Assembly (NCBI GenBank): GCA_937996655.1
Contig: CALKUK010000013.1
Span: 62,001-126,000, forward strand
Origin: an uncultured Sphingomonadaceae bacterium
GTDB lineage: Bacteria > Pseudomonadota > Alphaproteobacteria > Sphingomonadales > Sphingomonadaceae
Length of the DNA: 64,000 nucleotides
Reading direction: 5' to 3'
In this document: piece after piece, positions 33,892-42,422 of the stretch
How positions within the stretch are numbered: position 1 is the first letter of the stretch
How the letters are laid out: the number at the start of each line of letters is the position of its first letter
Program-made: the position numbers and the translations under genes
The notes under the pieces: model-generated
The model's database searches: none
What the model was told of the DNA's origin: nothing
What the model saw: only the letters and a program-made list of their open reading frames with translations

Positions 33892-35751
33892 ATGGCATTT
33901 TTGGGCAAGGCTTGGCGTTTTCTGGTTGGCGTGAAAGATGCGCTTGTCCTCATCCTGCTGCTGATCTTTTTCGGCGCGCTTTACACACTGCTCTCGGGCA
34001 CGCCCAATGCCGGACAGGTTGAAGACGGCGCCCTGCTTGTGGCGCTGGACGGGGCCATTGTGGAACAGCCGGAAAGCGCGAGCCCGGCGGAGCTCCTTTC
34101 GGGTGCGGCCAGCAATGTAGGCCAAAACCGGCTGCGCGATGTCGTGCACGGTATTGAAACGGCTGCCGATGACAAGCGTGTCAAGGTCATCGCACTTGAC
34201 CTCGACAGCTTCTGGGGTGGTGGCCAAGTCGCGCTTCAAAGCGTTGGAAATGCTTTAGAAAAATTCCGAAAGACCGGAAAGCCAGTCATCGCGTTTGCAA
34301 CCGCTTATACCGATGACAGCTATCTCCTTGCCGCGCACGCCAGCGAAGTCTGGCTTGACCCCATGGGGATGACGTTCATCGCCGGGCCTGGAGGAACGCA
34401 GCCTTATTTCAAGGGGCTGATCGATAAACTGGGCGTCAACGTCCATGTCTACCGCGTCGGGAAGTTCAAATCCTTTGTGGAGCCCTATACGCGCAGCGAA
34501 CAGTCGCCCGAAGCAAAGGCCGCTGGGCAGGTACTCGCTGATGCGCTGTTTTCAGCTTGGAAGGCCGATGTAAAGGCGGCCCGCCCCAAGGCCAAGCTGG
34601 ACGCCTTTATCGCAAATCCAGCAACAGCCGCTGCGGAGGGCAGCTACAGCAAGGCCGCACTCATCGCCGGTATGGTCGATAAATTGGGAGACCGGATCAC
34701 CTGGTCGCGCCGGATTGCTGAAATTGCTGGGACGGACAACGCCGCCGCCGCCGACAGTTTCCGCGGCACGGAATTTGCCGATTATATCGCTGCCCATCCC
34801 TTTAGAGCCCATGGAGGAAAGGTGGGCGTCGTTACGATCGCCGGTGACATTGTGGATGGGGAGGCCCCCGCCGGAACGGCTGGCGGAGAAACGATTTCGC
34901 GCATCATCCTGGATGCCGTGGCAGCGGGTGACCTTGACGCGCTTGTGGTTCGTGTGGACTCCCCTGGCGGCTCGGCGCTGGCGGCAGAACGCATACGACT
35001 TGCCGTGATGGAAGCGAAAAAGGCCAAGTTGCCGGTGATCGTCTCCATGGGGAACGTCGCGGCATCAGGCGGCTATTGGATTTCCACTGCAGGTGACAAG
35101 GTGTTTGCGGAGCCGGCCACCATCACAGGCTCCATCGGCGTGTTTGGCATCCTTCCAACATTTGAAAACACCGCCGCCAAAATCGGCGTCTCTGGCGATG
35201 GCATTGCGACCACGCCGCTGTCTGGCCAGCCAGACATTCTGCGCGGCACCAATGCCATGACCGATCAACTGATGCAGGGCGGGGTTGAAGACATTTACCG
35301 CCGTTTCACGGGCCTTGTTGCGGCATCCCGAAAGTTGCCTCTGGCCCGTGTGCAGGAGATTGCACAGGGCCGCGTGTGGGATGGTGGGTCAGCCCGGCAG
35401 CTTGGGCTGATCGACGCTTTCGGATCACTGGACGATGCGGTGGCCGAAGCGGCCAAGCGCGCAAAGCTAGACCCCGAAAAGGTCCGCCCCTTCTATCTTG
35501 ACCGAATTCCATCCTGGTTCGAATTGCTCACCCAAGGATGGTTCACCGAAGAACCGGCGACACCTGCCCGCGATGCTTGGTCAAAGGTGATCCTGCGCCA
35601 ACAGGCCGCCATGGCGACCGGATTGGAAGATGGCCTCCACGTCCTCTCCGGCCCTGCCGTGCAGGTTCGCTGCCTGTCTTGCCCGTCCGTCCCCCGCCTG
35701 AAGGCGCGCGACAGCTTTTTCAAAACCCTGTTGAACAAGGTAATTTCATGA
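33892..35751 (+). CDS. sppA: Signal peptide peptidase SppA, 67K type
   Basis: A membrane-anchored serine/lysine protease of 619 residues that degrades signal peptides left in the inner membrane. One N-terminal transmembrane helix (about residues 18-40) is followed by two tandem ClpP-like domains, as in the long proteobacterial form. The general-base lysine is in VGKFKS (about 191-193) and the nucleophile Ser392 in NVAASGGYW; VDSPGGS is the conserved glycine motif. GGCAGG upstream of the ATG supports the start. It overlaps the GNAT gene by 4 bases. Confidence 0.94.
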   Translation: MAFLGKAWRFLVGVKDALVLILLLIFFGALYTLLSGTPNAGQVEDGALLVALDGAIVEQPESASPAELLSGAASNVGQNRLRDVVHGIETAADDKRVKVIALDLDSFWGGGQVALQSVGNALEKFRKTGKPVIAFATAYTDDSYLLAAHASEVWLDPMGMTFIAGPGGTQPYFKGLIDKLGVNVHVYRVGKFKSFVEPYTRSEQSPEAKAAGQVLADALFSAWKADVKAARPKAKLDAFIANPATAAAEGSYSKAALIAGMVDKLGDRITWSRRIAEIAGTDNAAAADSFRGTEFADYIAAHPFRAHGGKVGVVTIAGDIVDGEAPAGTAGGETISRIILDAVAAGDLDALVVRVDSPGGSALAAERIRLAVMEAKKAKLPVIVSMGNVAASGGYWISTAGDKVFAEPATITGSIGVFGILPTFENTAAKIGVSGDGIATTPLSGQPDILRGTNAMTDQLMQGGVEDIYRRFTGLVAASRKLPLARVQEIAQGRVWDGGSARQLGLIDAFGSLDDAVAEAAKRAKLDPEKVRPFYLDRIPSWFELLTQGWFTEEPATPARDAWSKVILRQQAAMATGLEDGLHVLSGPAVQVRCLSCPSVPRLKARDSFFKTLLNKVIS

Positions 35752-36299
35752 TCGAACTTCGCGCCGCCGCCCCAGACGACGCAGCGGCCATCGCCGCCAT
35801 CTATGCGCCCTATGTCGCCACCAATGCCGTATCGTTTGAAACATCGGCACCGAACAGCCGCCAAATGCGCACCCGCATTGAAAACGGCAACCACCTGTAC
35901 CCGTGGATTGTCGCGAGCGAGGGAGATGTCGTGCTTGGCTATGCCTATGCCAAGCCGTTTCGCCCCGGCGACACCCATCGTTTTGGCGTTGAGGTCGCCG
36001 TATACGCGGCCGGTGAACTGGAAGGCAAAGGCATCCGCCGCACCCTTTTACAGGCTCTTGTCGCGACCCTGACGGAGCAGAACTTCACCCAAGCCATCTG
36101 CACTTTGATGACGCCCAATGACAAGCTGATCCAGCTCTACGAATCCGTCGGCTTCAAGCGGGCGGGCGCCTATCGAGAGGTCTGCTACAAGAACGGCCAA
36201 TGGAGCGACATTGGCCTATGGCAGCGTGAGCTATCCGAGCCCGCCAATCCGCCTGCGGACCTGAAACCGTTTAGCGCTACCGGTGTGGTGCGGGGATAA
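35748..36299 (+). CDS. GNAT N-acetyltransferase, phosphinothricin acetyltransferase-like
   Basis: A 183-residue acyl-CoA N-acetyltransferase. MIELRAAAPDDAAAIAAIYA and the YAYAKPFRPG / LYESVGFKRAGAYREVCYKNG segments match the PAT/Bar-like branch, which acetylates glutamate analogues or methionine derivatives. The usual acetyl-CoA loop is divergent (GELEGKGIRRTLL). The start is the ATG overlapping the sppA stop (ATGA); the open frame upstream lies within sppA and was not used. Substrate unknown. Confidence 0.85.
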   Translation: MIELRAAAPDDAAAIAAIYAPYVATNAVSFETSAPNSRQMRTRIENGNHLYPWIVASEGDVVLGYAYAKPFRPGDTHRFGVEVAVYAAGELEGKGIRRTLLQALVATLTEQNFTQAICTLMTPNDKLIQLYESVGFKRAGAYREVCYKNGQWSDIGLWQRELSEPANPPADLKPFSATGVVRG

Positions 36300-36337
36300 C
36301 GCAGCTCTCCAATGAATATAAAAAGAGAGGACAGAAC

Positions 36338-37174
36338 ATGACCAACCATGTCGAAGGCAAAAGCATCGTCATTACCGGCGCAGGCGGCGGATTTGGCAAG
36401 CTCGTGTCAGAAAAGGCCGCCACACTTGGTGCGAAGATCATGTGCGCGGACATTGATGCCTCCGCCGCCGAAGCCGTGGCGTCGGCCATCCGCGCGGATG
36501 GTGGCATTGCCCGATCCGCAGGCGTTGACGTACGCGATATCGGCCAGATGAAGGGCCTTGCGACGGCGACCGTTGCGGAGTTCGGCGCGATTGACGTGAT
36601 GGTCAACAATGCGGGCATTATGCCGCTCGCCTTCTGGTCGGACCATGAGGCCGCGCTCGACGCGTGGAACCGCTGCATCGACATCAACCTGAAAGGCATC
36701 ATGCACGGCATCATCGCGGTGCATGACCAGATGATCAGCCAAGGCCATGGTCAGGTCGTCAACGTGGCGAGCATCTACGGCAACTTCCCGGTGGCAGGCG
36801 CGGGTATCTATGGTGCGACAAAGGCCGCGGTCAGCTTCCTGTCTGAGAGCCTACGGGTGGAATCCCGCGGCAAGATCAAAGTGACGACTGTGAAGCCGAC
36901 GGGTGTGCCGTCTACCGGCCTGTCCGGCACAATCATTAATCAAGCTGCCAGCGTTGGCATCCTCGGGCAGAACACCCCCGCCTTCTCGGAGATGGTGGAG
37001 CAAATGGGCGCAGGCACCTTCCCCACCGAGCGCCTCGACCCCGAGAATATCGACTATGCGAGCCTCGCGCCGGAACATATCGCCGATGCCATCCTGCACG
37101 TGATCAACCAGCCTTGGGGCGTCTCAATCGGCGACATCACCGTGCGCGGCGCGGGGGATCACTTCATTCTGTAA
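36338..37174 (+). CDS. SDR family oxidoreductase
   Basis: A classical short-chain dehydrogenase of 278 residues: cofactor motif TGAGGGFG (13-20), acidic CADIDAS after beta-2 favouring NAD, NNAG structural motif, catalytic Ser in NVASIYG and Tyr/Lys in YGATK. GAGAGGA upstream supports the start. It converges on a TetR regulator with an 11-base overlap, so the pair could be a sensor/enzyme unit, but the regulator's operator lies on the far side. Substrate unknown. Confidence 0.9.
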   Translation: MTNHVEGKSIVITGAGGGFGKLVSEKAATLGAKIMCADIDASAAEAVASAIRADGGIARSAGVDVRDIGQMKGLATATVAEFGAIDVMVNNAGIMPLAFWSDHEAALDAWNRCIDINLKGIMHGIIAVHDQMISQGHGQVVNVASIYGNFPVAGAGIYGATKAAVSFLSESLRVESRGKIKVTTVKPTGVPSTGLSGTIINQAASVGILGQNTPAFSEMVEQMGAGTFPTERLDPENIDYASLAPEHIADAILHVINQPWGVSIGDITVRGAGDHFIL

Positions 37175-37691
37175 GGTCGAGCGCCGTCCTGCAAACATCC
37201 TCCATGCCAATGGCGCGAAGGAAGACAGTGCCTTCCAACGTGACCATCAGGCGGGCGGCGTCGATATCGGGCGTGTCGCTTTGCAGCTGGGCCTTGCCCC
37301 AATCCAAAAAGCCGCGCCCGATGGCCTCGCCGATCTGCGCCAGCGCCGCGTCGCCATTGGCTGCCCCGCTCGCAACCTCCAGAAAGACGCGCATATAAGG
37401 CGCAAAGCCGGGATCTGAGAGCGCGGCCGACAGCCGCGTCAGCAGCGCCGCATAGGGCAAGGGTTCCGGCGCGGCGGCACCCTCCATCAGGAAGACCATC
37501 CGGCCTGCGATATGCTGAAGGACCGCAGCAATCAGCGCGCTTTTGTCCGCAAAATAATAGAGCAGCATCCGGTCGCTCGTACCCGCAGCCTTAGCAAGCG
37601 GCCGCAGGCTGGACGCGGAGAGGCCATGCGCCAGCACATGGTCGGCCAACTTGTCCAGGATCAGGGCGCGCTTGTCATCGGGGGGTCCCAT
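37164..37691 (-). CDS. TetR family transcriptional regulator
   Basis: A 175-residue repressor. The N-terminal helix-turn-helix (SASSLRPLAKAAGTSDRMLLYYF) is typical, followed by a ligand-binding helical domain. I use the ATG at 37691 (MGPPDDKRAL). The frame is open to an upstream ATG at 37727, but a tandem palindrome at 37699-37735 occupies that stretch and is better read as the operator. With the operator immediately before the start, autorepression is likely and the transcript may be nearly leaderless. Confidence 0.85.
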   Translation of the reverse strand: MGPPDDKRALILDKLADHVLAHGLSASSLRPLAKAAGTSDRMLLYYFADKSALIAAVLQHIAGRMVFLMEGAAAPEPLPYAALLTRLSAALSDPGFAPYMRVFLEVASGAANGDAALAQIGEAIGRGFLDWGKAQLQSDTPDIDAARLMVTLEGTVFLRAIGMEDVCRTALDLTE

Positions 37692-37698
37692 AGAAGGC

Positions 37699-37735
37699 TT
37701 GTAGCAACCGCTACAACGATGTGGCAATCGCTACA
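37699..37735. promoter_or_regulatory. Tandem candidate TetR operator
   Basis: TTGTAGC-AACC-GCTACAA (37699-37716, perfect 7-bp arms) is followed by TGTGGC-AATC-GCTACA (37720-37735, one arm mismatch). The two sites are 21 bases apart, two helical turns. They lie between the TetR start and the stop of the upstream MpaB-type gene. Confidence 0.65.
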
Positions 37736-37745
37736 GGGTCTATGC

Positions 37746-39074
37746 TCAGCTGCTCGCCGTCGCCGGTTTGTACTTCGCCACATCCGTTGTGAATTCGGCA
37801 TGGCCATAGCCAGCGAGTTGGTGCCGCAGCTTTGCGATCAAATGCCTGTCGGCAATCTCGCGTAGGACGGGCACTTTGCCCGCGAGGCGATAGGCGGCCA
37901 TGCGGAACAGGATGACGGCGATGGTCGCGGCATAGAGAAACTTGTCCATGCCCGTGATGCGGACGCCGACGCGTTCGGCCGCCGCCCAGTCGCCATTCAG
38001 AAACGCCTTGGCAAAGAACACGCGCGCGAAGGAGCGTTCGAGCCGGCGGAAGGCGCGGCCGGACAGCGAGCGGTCGGTCGACAGCTCGGCCTCCATCGTC
38101 GCGCGCAGCAGGCCGCCGCAGATTTTGTCATCATATTCGTGGCGCAAGGTCGCGCTGCGCGTCAGCCAGATGCGAACGATCTCTTCCGGCGTATCGGCCA
38201 AAAGGTCTTCCGGCAGCCCGAGCAGATAACAACGATAGCGGGCCAGCTCCACCCGCGCACGTTCTGCCGGCGTGAAGCAGGTGCGCCCAGCCTTCAACAC
38301 ATCATTAGACAGGAAGTAGATCGGGATGAGGCCCGCAGGCATCTGATCCAACTGCGGGATAGGCACGCCATAGGTCTTCTCATCCCACATGCCGGGCCGG
38401 GTCAAGACGTTCACTCGCACCATCGAGTGCATGAGCCGCACCATGGCGGCGGCATGAAAGCCCGGTCCAAAGCGCTGCAGCGCCCGCGGCAGGATGGTGG
38501 TGGTGAAGAAGGTTGCTGTTTCCTTGACCCGCCGTGCCGCCGTTGCGTGGCTCAGCGTGCCCGTCAACGCCATGGGAAGGGCGGAATATTTGTTGAGGAA
38601 GGTCGCAATAAACGCCCCCCGGATCGCGAAGGGAGAGAGATTGGCGGCGCTGTTGCGCTCTTCCCGCGCCCCTGCCTCCACCATCCGCATGTCCAGCCAA
38701 TCCGGAATACGCTCCATCTCCGTGATGAGTGCAACCAGTTCCGGCGGCGCATTGGGCACCGCGTCCAACCCTTTGTCACATGCTGTTCGCAGCATATCGA
38801 CAAGCGGGCGGAAGCCATATTGTGGCATGAGCGCGGCATAGGCATCGCCTGTAATGTCGCCGAGGTTGGTATACTCACGGAACCGCCCCACAAGATCCGC
38901 ATCATTAAGCATGGCTTCGCGTGGGAAGGCAGAGCCAGCCCGGAATTCCGTTACATCCTCGGGCTTCGCGGCAAATCGCTCCGGCATCTGATCGAAATCG
39001 AACCGATCATACAATGCGGGCAGACGGTCCTTTTGGGAACGAACACGGGCGGCGATCTTGTCAAGGCTGGTCAT
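37746..39074 (-). CDS. MpaB/DUF2236-type oxygenase family protein
   Basis: A 442-residue alpha-helical protein. RGAFIATFLNKYSALPMALTG, the histidine-bearing LMHSMVRVNV and the DEKTYGVPIPQLDQMPAGLIPI segments resemble the DUF2236/MpaB family, which includes fungal MpaB and heme-dependent latex-clearing oxygenases. I infer an iron- or heme-dependent oxygenase; the substrate is unknown. The start is MTSLDKIAARV at 39074, 12 codons inside the longest frame. Upstream of TetR in the same direction, it may share its control only if transcribed through. Confidence 0.75.
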   Translation of the reverse strand: MTSLDKIAARVRSQKDRLPALYDRFDFDQMPERFAAKPEDVTEFRAGSAFPREAMLNDADLVGRFREYTNLGDITGDAYAALMPQYGFRPLVDMLRTACDKGLDAVPNAPPELVALITEMERIPDWLDMRMVEAGAREERNSAANLSPFAIRGAFIATFLNKYSALPMALTGTLSHATAARRVKETATFFTTTILPRALQRFGPGFHAAAMVRLMHSMVRVNVLTRPGMWDEKTYGVPIPQLDQMPAGLIPIYFLSNDVLKAGRTCFTPAERARVELARYRCYLLGLPEDLLADTPEEIVRIWLTRSATLRHEYDDKICGGLLRATMEAELSTDRSLSGRAFRRLERSFARVFFAKAFLNGDWAAAERVGVRITGMDKFLYAATIAVILFRMAAYRLAGKVPVLREIADRHLIAKLRHQLAGYGHAEFTTDVAKYKPATASS

Positions 39075-39122
39075 GGGCCCATGCTGCGTCAGGCATGGCG
39101 GCAACGTCAACCCTCACATCCG

Positions 39123-39725
39123 TCAGCCCTTATAGGACGGTATCGCCCAGCCTTTGACGATGGCCATTGCCCGCAAAGCAAAGCCTGCCACAACGCCGAC
39201 TAGGGCGGCGATCGTCAACGGGACGCCCGCACATGTCAGCAACACGAACAGACCCGCCGCAAGTGCCGCTGCCGTGACATAAATTTCAGGCCGCAACAGG
39301 ATAGATGGCTCACCCGCCAGAACATCGCGAATGATGCCGCCGACACACGCCGTGATGACGCCCATCAGCACCGCCGTGATGGGCGCAATTCCCATGGCCA
39401 ATGTCTTGGAGGCGCCGAATACGGCGTATACCGCCAATCCAATAGCATCGAACCAGTCGAGCGCCCTGCCCTGCCACCAGCGCACAGGCGTCACCCAGAT
39501 CAGTCCAACCACGGCGAGGCAGATGGCCGGCACATGCCAGTCCTGCACCCAAAACACTGGTGCCCCGATCAGAAGGTCCCGCACCGTCCCGCCACCGACG
39601 CCGGTTACGAGCGCAAAGAAGGAGAAGGTCACCAGGGTCTGACCCCGATGCGCCGCGGCCAAAGCACCGGACGCCGCAAATACGGCAATACCGATCAGAT
39701 CAAGCCAGATCGGCAACGGGATCAA
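39123..39725 (-). CDS. Trimeric intracellular cation channel (TRIC/UPF0126) family protein
   Basis: A 200-residue membrane protein of two repeated three-helix units, each with a glycine-rich kink: FFALVTGVGGGTVRDLLIG and GVITACVGGIIRDVLAG. This duplicated GGGxxRD signature is characteristic of bacterial TRIC (YadS-like) channels, which conduct K+ or amino acids. It overlaps the lpdA stop by 4 bases, so it lies at the end of the TCA-cycle transcript. Confidence 0.9.
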   Translation of the reverse strand: MIPLPIWLDLIGIAVFAASGALAAAHRGQTLVTFSFFALVTGVGGGTVRDLLIGAPVFWVQDWHVPAICLAVVGLIWVTPVRWWQGRALDWFDAIGLAVYAVFGASKTLAMGIAPITAVLMGVITACVGGIIRDVLAGEPSILLRPEIYVTAAALAAGLFVLLTCAGVPLTIAALVGVVAGFALRAMAIVKGWAIPSYKG

Positions 39726-41116
39726 ATGTGGATCGGCTTGCCCGTCACAGCCATCGCCGCTTCTTTCAGCGCTTCGGCATGGGTCGGGTGCGCGTGGCAG
39801 GTATAAGCGATGTCTTCGCTGGTCGCCCCAAATTCCATGGCGAGTGCCGCTTCAGCGATCATCGTGCCTGCAAGCGACGCCACGATATGCACGCCCAACA
39901 CACGGTCTGTCTTGGCATCGGCGATCACCTTCACAAAGCCGTCAGTGTCCCGGTTCGTTTTGGCACGGCTGTTGGCCATCATGGGGAATTTGCCGACCTT
40001 GATCTCGCCCTGTTCCTTCGCCTGCTCTTCGGTCAGGCCGACGCTGGCAAATTCAGGCATGGTGTAGACGACGCCGGGAATGACGTCATGGTTCACAATA
40101 CCCGTCAGCCCCGCGCAAAATTCTGCCGCGGCAATGCCTTCATCTTCCGCCTTATGCGCGAGCATTGGGCCGGGCGTCACATCGCCAATGGCATAGACAC
40201 CGGCGACCTTAGTCTGGAAATCATGCCCGACTTCAATCTGGCCGCGCGCATTGAGTTCGACGCCCGCTTTTTCAAGCGCCAGCCCTTCGGTGTTCGGACG
40301 ACGGCCGATGGCGACAAGAACGCAATCAGCCTCCAGTGTTTCGGCAGCGCCGCCCGCAGCAGGTTCGACAGTGACAGTTGCCTTGCCACCCTTCACCGCA
40401 ACGCCAGTCACCTTGGTCGACAGCTTGAGCGCCATGCCCTGCTTCTTGAAGATTTTGGCGGCTTCATTGCGTACTTCCCCGTCCATCCCGGGCAGGAGCT
40501 GATCAAGATATTCGACCACGGTCACCTCGGCACCAAGGCGCTTCCACACGCTACCCAGTTCCAGCCCGATCACCCCGCCGCCAATAACGACGAGATGCTT
40601 GGGCACCTTGGGCAGCGCCAATGCGCCGGTGGAATCGACGACAATTTTCTGGTCAATCTCGACACCCGGAAGCGGCGTCACAGAGGAGCCGGTCGCGATC
40701 ATGATCTTCTTCGCGGTGTAAGCGGTGCCGCCGACGTCGATGCTGTTGGGCGAGGTAAAGGCCGCGCGACCCTTGATCCAGTTGACCTTGTTCTTCTTGA
40801 ACAGAAATTCGATCCCGCCCGTCAGTTCCCCAACCGCCTTCGCCTTTTCGGCCTGCATCGCCGGGATATCGACCTTCACATCCTTAAAAGTAATGCCGAA
40901 TTTGGTGAGCGAGCCCGAATGGGCTTCTTCATAGAGTTCGGACGCATGGAGCAATGCCTTGGAGGGGATGCAGCCGACATTGAGGCAGGCACCGCCCAAT
41001 GTCTCACGGCTTTCGACACACGCGGTCTTCAGGCCCAGCTGCGCCGCACGGATGGCCGCCACATAGCCGCCGGGGCCAGCGCCGATAACGATCAGGTCGA
41101 AATTGGTGTCGCTCAT
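39722..41116 (-). CDS. lpdA: Dihydrolipoyl dehydrogenase (E3)
   Basis: The FAD flavoprotein that reoxidises lipoyl groups of 2-oxoacid dehydrogenases. The 464-residue protein has the FAD motif GAGPGGYVAA (12-21), redox disulfide Cys44/Cys49 in GGACLNVGC, the NAD motif GGGVIGLELGS and the C-terminal catalytic HAHPTHAE. AAAGGAAGCAGG precedes the ATG at 41116. It sits after sucA-sucB and so probably serves the 2-oxoglutarate complex. A REP-like pair separates it from sucB. Confidence 0.96.
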   Translation of the reverse strand: MSDTNFDLIVIGAGPGGYVAAIRAAQLGLKTACVESRETLGGACLNVGCIPSKALLHASELYEEAHSGSLTKFGITFKDVKVDIPAMQAEKAKAVGELTGGIEFLFKKNKVNWIKGRAAFTSPNSIDVGGTAYTAKKIMIATGSSVTPLPGVEIDQKIVVDSTGALALPKVPKHLVVIGGGVIGLELGSVWKRLGAEVTVVEYLDQLLPGMDGEVRNEAAKIFKKQGMALKLSTKVTGVAVKGGKATVTVEPAAGGAAETLEADCVLVAIGRRPNTEGLALEKAGVELNARGQIEVGHDFQTKVAGVYAIGDVTPGPMLAHKAEDEGIAAAEFCAGLTGIVNHDVIPGVVYTMPEFASVGLTEEQAKEQGEIKVGKFPMMANSRAKTNRDTDGFVKVIADAKTDRVLGVHIVASLAGTMIAEAALAMEFGATSEDIAYTCHAHPTHAEALKEAAMAVTGKPIHI

Positions 41117-41134
41117 CTTCCTGCTTCCTTTCAC

Positions 41135-41195
41135 GTCATGCTAGCGAAAGCTGGCATCTCCAAATTTGGGAGACCCCAGCCTTTGCTGGGGTGAC
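41135..41195. repeat. Inverted pair of REP-like elements between sucB and lpdA
   Basis: GTCATGCTAGCGAAAGCTGGCATCTCC-type half (41135-41161) faces its reverse-complement relative (41168-41195), each with an internal stem (CCCCAGC-CTTT-GCTGGGG in the second). This is a BIME-like arrangement inside an operon, where it could stabilise the upstream sucAB message. Confidence 0.7.
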
Positions 41196-41202
41196 GACAA
41201 TC

Positions 41203-42420
<1,218 letters not shown>

Positions 42421-42422
42421 GA

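Noticed and set aside
35538..35747. An N-terminal extension of the GNAT gene by 70 codons
   Set aside because: This stretch lies within sppA, does not resemble a GNAT fold, and the ATG overlapping the sppA stop is the natural start.
39560..41194. A 544-codon open frame on the plus strand
   Set aside because: Antisense to lpdA with the same shadow composition. Similar long antisense frames over sucB, the M20 gene, zapE and sdhB were rejected for the same reason.
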